Shown here: positions 11,467 through 21,945 of the stretch, piece by piece
Layout of the letters: every line of letters starts with the position of its first letter
Position numbering within the stretch: the stretch's first letter is position 1
Assembly (NCBI GenBank): GCA_026225945.1
Contig: JAMJFZ010003624.1
Coordinates: forward strand, 7,540,001 to 7,604,000
Source of the DNA: Cricetomys ansorgei
Lineage: Eukaryota; Chordata; Mammalia; Rodentia; Nesomyidae
Reading direction: 5' to 3'
Length of the DNA stretch: 64,000 nucleotides
Position numbers and translations under genes: made by a program
Notes under the pieces: model-generated
What the model was told of the DNA's origin: nothing
Seen by the model: only the letters and a program-made list of their open reading frames with translations
The model's database searches: none

Positions 11467-11747
11467 TCTATAATCCACTGGTGTTATGTGGGAATAAGTC
11501 CCCTGCTGAAGATGCAAGGCAGGTGGCTGGGGACAGATATAGCACAGGTAAAAGACCAAGACAGTTCCACAACAAGGACAACAGAAAGGCTAGGTATCTC
11601 TGGATTGGAAATGCTTGTTGATATGAACAGTTTTCCATATATACACAGATAAATACAGAAATAAGCATTACCCTATAACTTGGGGGTAATGAAGCATTTG
11701 GGAGGAAGGATGCTACAGTATTGATGATCTAGTGTTCAGACACTCAC

Positions 11748-11897
11748 CTTTTTTTTTTTTTTCCTGGACAAAGTGTCATGATCCCAGGCTGGCTGCAAAC
11801 TCACTGCGCTGTATCTAAGGACATCTTTGAACTTCTGGTCCTCTGGCTTCTGCTTCCCAAGTGCTGGGATTACAGGCATGTACGACCACAGCTGCCT
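11748..11897 (-). mobile_element. B1-like SINE (older B1F/PB1D type)
   Basis: A T run (11750-11762) leads into 'TGATCCCAGGCTGGCTGCAA', 'GCTTCCCAAGTGCTGGGATT' and 'ACAGGCATGTACGACCAC', the reverse complement of a B1-family monomer. An internal stretch differs from standard B1, which fits an older subfamily. Confidence 0.7.
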
Positions 11898-12808
11898 GTG
11901 ATGGTCCCAAGTGAAGGCTTCCATCTATGCTAGCAAGCATTCAAGTGATGGGGCTGCATGCCCAGCCCCCAGATACTCACTTCTAAACTCCACCCTCTTC
12001 TCCAGGAATCAGAGCATCCTAGACAAACAACTGAATTCAAAACCGAAACTTAGAAAACACCAGGTGGAGATAATATCTGGCCGTGCTAAAAAGAAAGACA
12101 AACTCAACAAGGAAGACAGAGGTGTTAAAAGGAACACATATCAGCTTGACCGGACTCCTACTAGTCAGATCAAGGACAGTATGAGCATCAAAAAAAAAAA
12201 AAATCATAATATAAAGAGATTATGATCCATTGAAATCAGAGACGGACTGGAAGCTCAATGCGGGGCAAGGTAGTTATTTCAAAGAGCCTCCCATGGCAAA
12301 CGCATACAGATTCAAGAGAGAACAGAATTAACTTTCAGGTGGGGAAGCCTGGCAGACAGGAAGCTAATGGGGTGATCGGATCAGCTTTGCCATCAAGGCC
12401 ACCTGATAAGACACTGAGACGAGCACAGATCTCTTCGAGATGGTTTCTCTCAACAAGCCTCAACCCAGATCTGATTACAAATGTACAACCCAGAAACCCC
12501 AACAGCCATCTTCAAAAGTGTCAAAGTCCCACAAATCAAAAGGAGTCCGAGGGTGCTGTCTACACCGATTGCGGATAAGATGTACCAACGGAATTCAGCA
12601 TGAAGTTTCAACATGGGTCTTTTTGTTTATAGACACATCACTGGGTCAAGCAGCAAACCCTGAACTGGGTCTGAAGACAGGATGGTAGTGATAATTCTAT
12701 TTTGGTTATAGAGAGTATCCTATTTGTAGCAAGGACATGCTGAAGTATTGGGAACAGGGGGATGGTGAGACAGTTGACTCTCACCAGAGTCGGAAGGGGG
12801 AGGGAGGT
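11898..12808. other. Unidentified DNA, possibly an old element
   Basis: The region 12000-12200 is A-rich on the plus strand, with long lysine-rich frames and a 13-base A run at 12190-12202. This resembles decayed retroelement sequence, but I cannot name it. No gene is recognised. Confidence 0.3.
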
Positions 12809-12910
12809 CTAAAGAGATGGCTCAGCAGTTTAGAGTGCTTGCTGCTTTTCCATCTGCCATGCTGGAAGGTTCACAACCACCCGGGACTCCAAGCATTACA
12901 GGGAGCCCAA
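12809..12910 (+). mobile_element. B3/B2-type SINE, 5' part (interrupted)
   Basis: 'AAAGAGATGGCTCAGCAGTT', 'GCTGGAAGGTTCACAACC' and 'ACTCCAAGCATTACAGGGAG' follow the tRNA-derived head of a B3/B2-type SINE up to about its middle. The matching 3' part resumes at 13258, so about 350 bases have been inserted. Confidence 0.6.
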
Positions 12911-13257
12911 TGGAGATGACCCCTCAGACACAGTTTATAACCAATTGAAAGTCTTTCATCCAGAGACTGCACCTAGGTAGTCCAGCCATAAATGTAGCCC
13001 CAAGCATTTAAGCCAAGGGGCTTTTAAAGACAACAACCACATCCTGGCAGCTACAAGGGGGGGTGCTTCACAGAAACAAGCAGCTAAATTAACAGAAGCT
13101 AAGTTAACTGGGGCATCTTGACCTCGGTTTCCTAGACCAGAGATTGGTAATTTTCTATGGGAATCTCCATCACGGAGATCAAATTCTGGTTAAACCTGAA
13201 CCAGTTTCAGCAGGAGTACAAGCTAGAGGAACCTCTGCAGTGTCTTGCCCCATCACA
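12911..13257. mobile_element. Probable insertion splitting a B3 SINE (LTR-like, unnamed)
   Basis: This segment lies between the two halves of one SINE, so it probably inserted after that SINE. Its wording ('TGTAGCCCCAAGCATTTAAG', 'CCAAGGGGCTTTTAAAGACA', 'CTAGACCAGAGATTGG') reminds me of rodent ERV LTR sequence, but I cannot name the family and see no clean target duplication. Confidence 0.4.
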
Positions 13258-13350
13258 CAAAGGATCCCTGTTCTGGCCTCCAGGGGTACCTGCATACAGA
13301 GCACATACACTACCCTACACACACGCGCATAAATAACAGAAATGAATCTT
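13258..13350 (+). mobile_element. B3/B2-type SINE, 3' part
   Basis: 'GGATCCCTGTTCTGGCCTCC', a 'GGGTACCTGCATACAGAGCA' segment, a CA-rich patch and 'AATAACAGAAATGAATCTTT' are the 3' half of the SINE whose head ends near 12910. Confidence 0.6.
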
Positions 13351-13434
13351 TTCAAAAGGAGTGAGGGAAGATCTTTTACATTGTACTCCAGCCATGTTGT
13401 AAGTTTACTATTGCTTCAAATTATTTTATTTATT

Positions 13435-13592
13435 TTTTTTGGGGGGGGGATTTTCAAGACAGGGTTTCTCTGTTTAGCCCTCGCTCTCCTGGAACTCTCT
13501 CTGTAGACCAGGCTGGGCTCAAACTCAGAGACTGGCCCTGCCTCTGTCTCCTAAGTGCTGGGATTAAAGGTGTGCACCACCAGTGCCCAGAT
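13435..13592 (-). mobile_element. B1 SINE
   Basis: Reverse-complement B1 is clear: 'AGACAGGGTTTCTCTGTTTA', 'AGACCAGGCTGGGCTCAAAC' and 'GTGCTGGGATTAAAGGTGTG'. A T/G-rich stretch at 13425-13449 is its tail. Some mutations give a middle-aged copy. Confidence 0.88.
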
Positions 13593-13612
13593 AGGTTATT
13601 TTAAATTTTTAG

Positions 13613-13667
13613 ATTGAGAGAGAGAGAGAGAGAGAGAGGGAGGGGGGAGGGGGGGAGAGAGAGAGGG

Positions 13668-13723
<56 letters not shown>

Positions 13724-13733
13724 GAGAGAGAGA
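13613..13733. repeat. (GA)n microsatellite with GGGA interruptions
   Basis: About 120 bases are almost purely GA dinucleotides, broken by G-rich blocks near 13638-13651. Open frames here are artefacts of the repeat. Confidence 0.95.
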
Positions 13734-13789
13734 CTGCAAGCTCATGAGCACCTGAATGGGCAGAGTGTGGGAATTCACTTGTGCCCAGC

Positions 13790-13850
13790 ACCCAGTACGC
13801 ACTTAGTAAATATTAGGTGAGTGCTCAGTAAATATTTACTCATTTAAATG
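13790..13850 (+). mobile_element. L2/MIR 3' tail
   Basis: 'CAGCACCCAGTACGCACTTA' and 'GCTCAGTAAATATTTACTC' match the shared 3' tail of L2/MIR, possibly twice in a row. The fragment is too short to choose the family. Confidence 0.35.
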
Positions 13851-13986
13851 TTTGGAAAGTTCTTTGCAATATGGATAGAACATAGCAGAAGGACTTTCAT
13901 TAGGGTTTATATTAATATATTTTATTTCTTAAATGCCTGTACCATTTACTGCGTGCCCAGCGTTGGTCTAAACATGTCTTAAGGGA

Positions 13987-14195
13987 GTGGAGAGATGACT
14001 CAGCAGATAAGAGCACACATTGTTCTCGCAGGGGAGCTTGGTTCTCCCAGCAAGCCGGAAGCCTCCAGCGACCTGACACCTCCGGCCTCTGAAGGCTCCT
14101 GTACTCGGTGCGCATGCCCACATGCAGATACACACACGTGTGTGTAAACACACACGCACCCACACAGCCCACACACTTAAAAATAAAATAAATCC
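13987..14195 (+). mobile_element. B3/B2-type SINE
   Basis: The head 'GTGGAGAGATGACTCAGCAG', the middle 'CTTGGTTCTCCCAGCAAGCC', a CA-rich region with the palindrome CACACACGTGTGTG, and an 'AAAATAAAATAAATCC' tail follow the B3 order. TCTTAAG before and TCCTTAAG after may be remnants of a target duplication. Confidence 0.75.
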
Positions 14196-14239
14196 TTAAG
14201 CATTTTATAAGTAACTCTATGCAATGGACTATAATGTTC

Positions 14240-14345
14240 TGACAGAGAGGTCACGTGGACTGCTCAAAGTCACACAGATGTGAGGGAAGGCCTAAGAGAG
14301 GACAAAGGTCACACTTAGCCACCTTACCAGGCTGATTCTCTGGCA
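14240..14345 (-). mobile_element. MIR fragment (weak)
   Basis: 'GAGAGGTCACGTGGACTGCT' and 'CAAAGTCACACAGATGTGAG' resemble the reverse complement of the MIR core ('gaggttaagtgacttgctcaaggtcacacagct'). Confidence 0.4.
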
Positions 14346-14837
14346 TCCCGTCCGTCACCAGAAACAATTTCGGGATCTTTTCCATTCAGGTTCCATTGTA
14401 AAGGCCTGCTTCTCACCTATACATTTACGTTATACACACGCATTCTACATGTGTAAAACAATAGCATCTTCTTTGTGCCGTAAGAGGCAGAGCCAACCCA
14501 AAAGAAGCCACCCCAGAGACGGGCACTCAACTCTTGTGAGCAACGCCTGTCACCAGCTTTGTTCTACACAGACACATCTTAGTCACCCAAACAGCTGTTT
14601 GGATCTTAATTATAACAACCACAGCTTATACGGCCCGTATTTTATTTTATGTGCTATGTACTTCTCTTTCTTCTCCATTCATCAGGATCTTAACAAGGAG
14701 AGAGTGTATCCTAGGCCTGGGAATTCCCATCGGCCTCTGACCAAGGTCCTAAACTAGGACTCCTCACCCGTGTATTTCTCTCCCTCGCAGGAGGGAGATA
14801 ACGCTATGGAGCCACGATCCACCAATAGAATGGACTT
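14346..14837. other. Unique DNA
   Basis: No recognisable repeat or gene. Frames of up to 102 codons lack any familiar motif. Confidence 0.4.
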
Positions 14838-14854
14838 TATTATTATTACTATTA

Positions 14855-14897
<43 letters not shown>

Positions 14898-14916
14898 GTT
14901 ATTATTATTATTATTT
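14838..14916. repeat. (ATT)n microsatellite
   Basis: More than twenty ATT units with a few interruptions are visible. A poly-leucine frame in this region comes from the repeat. Confidence 0.95.
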
Positions 14917-15410
14917 GACCAAGCAATGTGCAGCCTTCTCCATCTCTCTCCTGTAAAAAGTGAGACTATATTGCCTTGTGCTTCTTTGTTATTCTAGAGA
15001 AACAGTCTATGTCAACATCAAGGTGAAGCATTCCTCAGACTCTCCTTTATAGGAAATGGGCTCATAAAGTCAACCCAGTAAGCAAATATCCTCCTTTATA
15101 ACTCAGTGCAACAGGCTGCCTCGTAAAACTGTAATAGGCGTGACACGGTGGGTCCTGCTCCGTGGGAATGGTTTCGCTCTTCCTAGAGCCTATGACGTCA
15201 TCGAAGAGATGCCTCATGGGCTGCAGGCAGACTCCAAGCAAGGTCCACGTTCCCAAACAATCACTGAGAGTCTGCATCTGCAAATACCATCGAGTCCCGG
15301 GAACTTACTCTTCCACGAGCTTGATCCCATTTTCAAATGGGGTGACAGCAGCAGAGACGAGACTGGAAAGGTGGATTTTTATTCAATTGGCAAAGTGCTA
15401 TTTCTTTTCT
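14917..15410. other. Unique DNA
   Basis: No repeat is recognised. Overlapping frames on both strands at 15062-15410 run into the B1 tail and are not gene-like. Confidence 0.4.
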
Positions 15411-15413
15411 TTT

Positions 15414-15446
<33 letters not shown>

Positions 15447-15629
15447 TTTGTCTGTTTGTTGGTTTTGTTTGTTTTTTCGAGACAAAATTTTTCTGTTGTA
15501 ACTCTGGCCGTCCTGGAACTCACTCTGTAGACCAGGCTGGCCTCGAACTCACAGAGGTCCACCTGCCTCGGCCTCCCAAGCACTGGGATTAAAGGCGTAC
15601 GCCACTGTCGCCACCATCACTGTCCAGCA
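15411..15629 (-). mobile_element. B1 SINE with long poly-T (A-tail)
   Basis: A T run (15417-15445) with TTTG-type repeats leads into 'TTCTGTTGTAACTCTGGCCG', 'GTAGACCAGGCTGGCCTCGA' and 'CACTGGGATTAAAGGCGTAC'. It carries the GTTGTAACTCTGG variant shared by the better-preserved B1 copies of this window. Its 5' end lies near 15629. Confidence 0.92.
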
Positions 15630-17461
15630 CGATTTCTTCTTTTAAGTAGAACTGGAAGGTTTTCCCTACACTTCTTCTCTATGCCAATTTCTAACCACAT
15701 ACAGACATTATCTCCTCAACAAATAAAAACAATCCATTCCATATGTATAAGTGTGTGTGTGTGTGTTCTGTTGTCAAATCCCCACTCCGAAATCCTTCTG
15801 ACGGAAAGTTACAGTCGCTCATGCCATCAGTGACTTGCCCAGGTCTTCTACATCCCACCGTGGAGCGCACTGCCCAGCTGCCCTTGCTGCCCCTCGGGGT
15901 GTTTCCCTGTTGCTGGGGTCCATTATGCTGCCAGGCAGATGGGCTAAGGGCTGTGGAATTAAAATCCCCAGGAGTCAGCCTACACCCACCGAGTGGAGTT
16001 GGTGGCTGGGCGGATGACTTTGAGTGGGTGTTTTTACACTGCCTGCGGCGCTCCCTCTGTGAGACAGTTCAGTGGCCCGTCTTGGTGGTTGGCTTCGTGG
16101 TACCCCTTTATGGTTTTCTACCCATTTCCTGGACCACGTCCACACTTTCCTCCAGTGTTCCCTGAATTACAACTCGGTCTTAGCATGGTCTTCTGGGGAC
16201 CCAGGCTAAGGCAATCGCTCCAGAGAGCACGAGCATCCACTAAAACTATGCACAAAAATTGGTACTGTGAAATTATTGATAATTCTACCATAGAGAACTT
16301 CAAAGCACCGTAAAGACCCGTCCCTTGATTTTACCTTTCCCACTCCAGCATCCATCTCCTTTTCCCCCATCTCCTGCCAAAGGTCAGCACCCCTGTGAGA
16401 GCTCTCCTCTTCCCTGGTTCTCAGAGATTTGCTTTGCTGTTCAGCTGTGGTCAGAGGGGCCCACTGTCTGTGGCATTGACTCTTGTTTAATTGGCTCTCA
16501 TGAGCAGTGTACTTTGTCTTGCTCTGTGAATAAGAGATAGAGTCTACCATATGTTTCTTCCACCGGGGTCATCCAGCCATCTGGGCGATGGGAGCTTATG
16601 CCCTAGGGAGACATCCCATGAGCCAATTTACATTAAGACGCAGATTCTAAGTTTGAACACAAGACAACTCCATCTGGCAATGCCAATGGACTCTGGTTTT
16701 ACCCACAATAGGGGAGATTCTCATGACTTGTAGACAGAAGCAAAACATTGCCGGGGCTTCGTGACCAGCCTGATTGCTTATTCCCTTGCTATACACACTC
16801 TTACCTGATCTGAAGGCACCGGATCCAGGATAAGTATTCAGGCATTCCACCATCGCTAACTCTACCTAATTCTCTCAGGTTTACCCTGGAAAAAGGAGCA
16901 GAGACACCATACCTATCGATCAGCATTTTCTTATGGCACATCTGGCATTTCTACAATCAATAATATTCTTTTAAGATCAAAGGGCTGCCTATACTAATAA
17001 AAAATCAAAATCGCTTAGCATTAGTGCAGCCTCGACTTAAAAGATCTGCTTCCTGTGCATCACCCAAGGAAAAATTCTGCTTCCTCATTATTTTTTTTAA
17101 TGACATTTCTTATGTAAGGAATCTGTTGGCGTTTTACAGCAATCATCTCTTTTCACCTCCCTACTGCTTCACACAATGTTATCAAAAATGTTGCTTTGGA
17201 GCCCAGAAGCCGGAAGGAGTGGGCTGCCTGTAGACAGCCACATTTGCTAGTTGGGCTTTAAGAACCCTGCCTGTTGCCTAAATAAGCACGCCTGTTGTGA
17301 GGCGTGCTGCAGCTCCTGGTGTCCTGTGCTGGTAAGACACAGACCCGTGCTTGGGCATTGTCCTTACAGTCCTAAAGCCCTCTGCTGGAGCATCACGAGA
17401 CACTTTGTCCAAAGACTTTTCACACGTATACATGCGTTCACAGATATACATGCATGCACAT

Positions 17462-17465
<4 letters not shown>
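15630..17465. other. Unique DNA
   Basis: About 1.8 kb has no recognised interspersed repeat except a short GT run at 15752-15766. The 140-codon plus-strand frame at 15743-16165 starts in that run and has no known domain. Confidence 0.4.

Positions 17466-17493
<28 letters not shown>
17466..17493. repeat. (CA)n microsatellite
   Basis: About 14 CA units follow an ACATGCG-rich lead-in. Confidence 0.95.
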
Positions 17494-17495
<2 letters not shown>

Positions 17496-17574
17496 TAATT
17501 CTTTTAATCAACCTGAGCTTTTTCTAAATCTCATCTTAACAAGAACCTACTAGAGGTTTTACTGGACGGCTAAG

Positions 17575-17635
17575 CACATTCCTAGTGTCTAATACAGTAA
17601 CTGCCATACAGTAGGTGCTGAATAAGCACCAATTA
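17575..17635 (+). mobile_element. L2/MIR 3' tail
   Basis: 'AACTGCCATACAGTAGGTGC' followed by 'TGAATAAGCACCAATTATTTT' matches the 'ggcacatagtaggtgctcaataa' tail. It is a short piece only. Confidence 0.4.
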
Positions 17636-17719
17636 TTTTATCCATCATCTGTCTATTTCAACAAGACATCAGTCCACAGAGTGACATTCTTCTCTTGAAT
17701 GGATTAATGCGTGCTTCTT

Positions 17720-18540
17720 CTAAATTTTTTCTTTTCTTTTCCTTTTAAATTTCATACATGCTGGGCAGTGGTAGCATACACCTTTAATCCCAGCACTCGA
17801 GAGGCAGAGGCAGGCGGATCTCTGTGAGTTCCAGGCCAGCCTGGTCTACAGAGTGAGTTCCAGGACAGGTAGAGTTACAACGAAGAAACCCTGTCTGAAA
17901 AAAAGAAAAAAAATTAAATTTCATACATGAGTACAATATCTTTTCACCAAATCCACCCATCTCCCTTCCCTCTCCAATTCCTCTACCGTCCCTCCCACAT
18001 CCTTCTCTCAGATTCATGTTCTCCTCCTCTACAATGATTACTGATGTATTATTATTACCAATATATGATTTATTATGATTGTTGATGTATATATTGATAG
18101 CTAGATCTACATAGACAGCTATCTACTGAGTCCAATTAGACTTGTCCATACATACTAGGGGATGTAGGGCTGACCACCTGGGGATAAGCAATCTACCAGG
18201 CAGCTTGTTCCTGAAGAAAATTGGCTTTCCCTCCCTCAGCGGGCCTGGGTTGTCTGTAGCTATTCAACTAGGGGTTGGTCCTTCCCCCCTCCATGGGGGA
18301 ATGTTGACTGGTGTGGTCTTCTGTATGCAGCCATACTGCTGAGAGCTCCCATGGGTGCAACATCTCTGTCTCATTCGGGAGACACTATACCAAACCAGAC
18401 CTCCCACCAAGGACGAATTTACTTGCCTGCAGAGCTCCTTGGGGGATCAGATGGGAGTTAAAATCGCCCCCCTTCTCTGTCTTCCTCTCTTGCCTCATGC
18501 TTCTCTCTACTGGGAGAAAAACAGCAATTTGACTACAGGG
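17720..18540 (-). mobile_element. Rodent L1 (Lx-type) 3' UTR, minus strand
   Basis: The plus strand reads as the reverse complement of a rodent L1 3' UTR: T-rich tail at the left, pyrimidine-rich 'CCATCTCCCTTCCCTCTCC', then 'GGGCTGACCACCTGGGGAT' and 'CATGGGGGAATGTTGACTGG' plus 'CAGCCATACTGCTGAGAGCT'. The body is diverged and contains no ORF2. It is split by a young B1 at 17761-17913. Confidence 0.65.
17761..17913 (+). mobile_element. B1 SINE with perfect 16-bp target duplication
   Basis: A near full-length B1 runs from CTGGGCAGTGGTAGC to an A-rich tail. TTAAATTTCATACATG occurs exactly at 17745-17760 and again at 17914-17929. The insertion therefore interrupts the L1 3' UTR on either side and post-dates it. 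Confidence 0.97.
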
Positions 18541-18649
18541 CAGATTCTGTATTTGGAGATTCACAGATAGACCACGCCAGGAGCTCCCAGCCCTGCTCTT
18601 CCCATTCTCCCTCAGTGAGCGCCAGCTCTGCAGCTTGCCCTCTCTAACA
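18541..18649. other. Unique DNA
   Basis: Short spacer between the L1 remnant and the CT-rich tract; nothing recognised. Confidence 0.3.
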
Positions 18650-18832
18650 GCCTCCTTGTTCTCCCTTCCCCCTCTCCCTCCCCCTCCTCCCCTCCTCCTC
18701 CTCCTCTTCCTCCATCCTTCTTCTCTTCCCCTCCTCTCTCCTCCTCCCCTCCTCCTCCTCTTCCTCCTCCTCTTTTTCCTGCTCCCCTCCTCCTTCTCCT
18801 CTCCTCTCCTCCTCCTCTTCTCCTCATCCTCC
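18650..18832. repeat. (TCC)n/CT-rich low-complexity tract
   Basis: About 180 bases of TCC, TTCC and CTC units form a strongly asymmetric pyrimidine strand. The proline/leucine- and arginine/glycine-rich frames on either strand are artefacts. Polypurine/polypyrimidine tracts of this length can form triplex DNA; that is general knowledge, not seen here. Confidence 0.9.
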
Positions 18833-21449
18833 AGTTCACAGTCTCCCTTTCTGCCGATTCACCTGGAGCCCACCACTCACTGCTTCTCACATGCACACTG
18901 GCCAATCTTTGACTCCTGACTTCTCTTCCTGCCTCACCACAGCTTCTCCCTCCCTCATGAAGCTTCTGTGCCTCAGTAAACCATCTGGCCTCAGAGGTGT
19001 ACTGAGACTTGGCCTTACTGTGTCGCTAGAGAAAGGTGAGCAAACAGAACTTACTTCTTGGGTGTTGTGGTAGCCTATAAGAACAGACAGATTGACAAAT
19101 AGAGACACTTGTGAAGGACAGACAGAGGAATTCCTGTCTTGTCAAATGTCCAATCAGAACTCAGAACAGCGGAAGAGGACAAGTGGGAAAGAAGACAGGA
19201 ATGGAGTGTTAAAATGGAAGTGCGTGGTGAAGCTATTTCTACTCATTTATTGAGAGAGAAACAAAACCACTTTAAGAGATCTTACATTATAAAACAACTC
19301 TTAGGTCTGCCGCTGCTCCTTTCTCTACGTGGAGACTTTCTTGGTCATTTTGTGGAAGGTCCATGCCGTATTGCTAACGCTACTCTGGCTGCCATTTAGG
19401 CGTCTGAATGTAAACAAGCTTCCCCTGGGCGGGGGGGATGGGGGTGGGGGGTGGGTGTCTCAATTTGACTTGTTCAGCTGTGCGGGTCTATGTAAAGTCA
19501 GTATAGGAGGAGACAGGCTCTGCAATCCACGTTTCCTGAGGTCACCTAATGCAGCGGTGCAGATCTTTCCAGAGTCTTCTAATCTAGTCTGGCTCTGGTG
19601 GTGGTTAGCAGAGCTACATGGGACTCTGTGATTCTCTCCCAAATGGGGTTCAGGGTTCGTAGCACTTAGCATTTCCTCTACTTTATATTTACAACTCTGA
19701 TATGTGCAGGGAAGGGTGACTAGCGGGCTGTTGGACAGCTCGCTGGTCCTGCCTGTCTCTCTCAAGAGTGTGACCATCCCACCCCGTTGATTGCACGGCA
19801 AGCCCCATGACAACTGGCCTCAAGCCATGTGGACCAAACCAGGAATGAGCATCCAACTTAAGACAGACCCAGTTCAGGAAACTGTTCTCAAAAAGACAGG
19901 GCTCAGAGGCCCCCTTAGTCTCTGTTGGATGCTTGCACTGGAGACTGATAGAAAGTTGAGCTTAGGGCAGCCACACAGTGCAAAAGAAAATACAGGGTAT
20001 TATGCAAGTAGGGGAGAGACAAACTGACAAGACAGAAGGAAGTTGGAATCCTCTTGTTCCTCCACATACTTGGAGGTTCCGGGACCAAATGCAATTCCCT
20101 GCTTTTTTAAAGTGGACCTGGAATTGGAACCTAACTCCAGAAAGGAATTCCTAAGATAAGAATAGGAAAGCACTGAGCCTGACAGAGACCCAAACAGCCG
20201 AGAGACTGTGAGACAACACTGGGAGACAGTGGGGGGGTTTAAGTGGCTGGAGATTTCTGGTTTCTCATCTTTATGCTATCTTTTCTGTAGATCAGGAAAG
20301 GGATCGCCTACATTTGACACGGATTATGTAACATCTTGTCATTTTAGGAAATGGTCTTAGATTAGATAACCAAGTTCCCGAATTTCCAGGGGACTCAACA
20401 GTGTCGCAGAGGCTCCTTACGGCACCAGAGCGCAAGGTGATTAATCCACAGAGCCTAGCACACTACAGAAGAGAGAGGGGGAAGAGAAACGTTCCTTTCT
20501 TCCTTGGACTTGCCTCGATTTCAGGACAAACAGCCTTGCCAAGAATAACTGATTATTCTCCCTGTGATAAAATGTACTTTCCAGCAACACCACACCGTTC
20601 CCAGCCATACTAGGTTACCATGTCAACCTGGGTTACCAATGCTCATGCCAATATGAGGGTTGGCCTAATTATTCAGGTGCCAACACAGGAGATGGGGCCC
20701 TAGTTTCTCTTCCAGAAGTGCAAGCATGACCACTCTGATAAACAAGATACTGCCTACTGCCAAATAGCCCTCCACAGGAGTCTGCTAACCAGTGCCATGT
20801 GAGCTGGAATGCTTTCTCTTCCGGAATCTGATGTTGCATTTCACACATACATTTGAGCTGTTTGCCAGCCTTTGGCAATTTCCAAGTCTTCCACAGATTA
20901 ATAAAAAAAAAAAAAAAAAAAAAAGTCCAGCTGTTTCCAACTATCCAGAATAGAGAAATGAGCACTAGAAAGAGGAGAGGGGGGAATCTTTATCCAATGT
21001 TTGCAGCAGTCAGAAAGATTTGTAACAAACTGGAAAGAAAAATTACAAGTTTGATTGTTCAAAGATTAGAAGGAAAAGAAAGAAAAGCAGAAAGAAAGAA
21101 AGCCAGCCTGTGTCAGATTTCTAAGAATGCCTTTTTTTGTGCCGAACAGAAAGAGCTAAGAAGCTGTTCTCTGATTAATCGGAGATGAGGTCATTTCTGC
21201 TTTGTTAACCCAGCCTGGGAGTAGCTAGAGAAAGGTGAGCAGCCCTGGCTCACATGATGCACACTGGAGCATCTTGGCAATGATCTGAGATCAGAACACA
21301 CGCGGGAATGAATGAAGTTGTTGTGAGGGTTGGCACCCCTTAGGCTGTCCTTGCTGGAGGACCATTTGCTTTGTTTGCTGATTTTAAATCACTCACAGAG
21401 TTCCTCAACGAAACTATCGGATGACCACGTGCTTTAAAAAAAAATTGCA
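18833..21449. other. Mostly unique DNA
   Basis: About 2.6 kb shows no clear SINE or LINE. It contains a G-rich patch near 19429-19453 and an A-run at 20903-20924. ORFs of up to 117 codons on the minus strand near 19.5-19.8 kb lack recognisable motifs. Confidence 0.4.
20903..20924. repeat. Poly-A run
   Basis: Twenty-two consecutive A residues are visible, with no recognisable SINE body upstream on either strand. Confidence 0.9.
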
Positions 21450-21628
21450 CACTTTCCGTCCTTTACAAAAATTAACACTAGATGGATCATAGACCTAACA
21501 GCAAAATCTAAACCAAACATTTCTGGAAGCTCCTCTATGATACCCAAAGTATGATGTCTAAAAGAAGAAACTGATAAATGGAAGTTTACCGAAGTAAGAA
21601 TTTCTCCCTTTAAAGAAGAGAAGACAAG

Positions 21629-21780
21629 GCCAGGCAGTGGTGGCACACGCCTTTAATCCCAGCACCCAGGAGGCAGAGGCAGGAGGATCTCTGTGAGTTC
21701 GAGGCCAGCCTGGTCTACAGGGTGAGTTCCAGGACAGCCAGAGCTACAACAGAGAAACCCTGTCTTGAAAAACACACAGA
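21629..21780 (+). mobile_element. B1 SINE nested in the L1
   Basis: A near full-length B1 (GGCCAGGCAGTGGTGGCAC to AAACCCTGTCTTGAAAAACA) with the GCTACAACAGAGAAACC variant. It lies inside the L1M and so is younger than it. Confidence 0.95.
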
Positions 21781-21857
21781 AAGGAAGAAAGAAGGAAGGA
21801 AGGAAGGAAGGAAGGAAGGAAGGAAGGAAGGAAGGAAGGAAGGAAGGAAGGAAGGAA

Positions 21858-21923
<66 letters not shown>

Positions 21924-21945
21924 AATGAAAGAAAGAAAGGGGAGG
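21781..21945. repeat. Compound (GGAA)n-(GAAA)n microsatellite in a B1 tail
   Basis: About 17 GGAA units (21791-21862) switch to about 15 GAAA units (21862-21924), then decay. It directly follows the B1 A-tail and probably arose from it. The lysine/glutamate- and proline/serine-type frames here are repeat artefacts. Confidence 0.95.

Noticed and set aside
15140..15592. 150-codon frame with long phenylalanine run
   Set aside because: It reads through the poly-T and body of a minus-strand B1.
18612..18919. Arg/Gly-rich and Pro/Leu-rich frames on opposite strands
   Set aside because: Product of the TCC-rich low-complexity tract.
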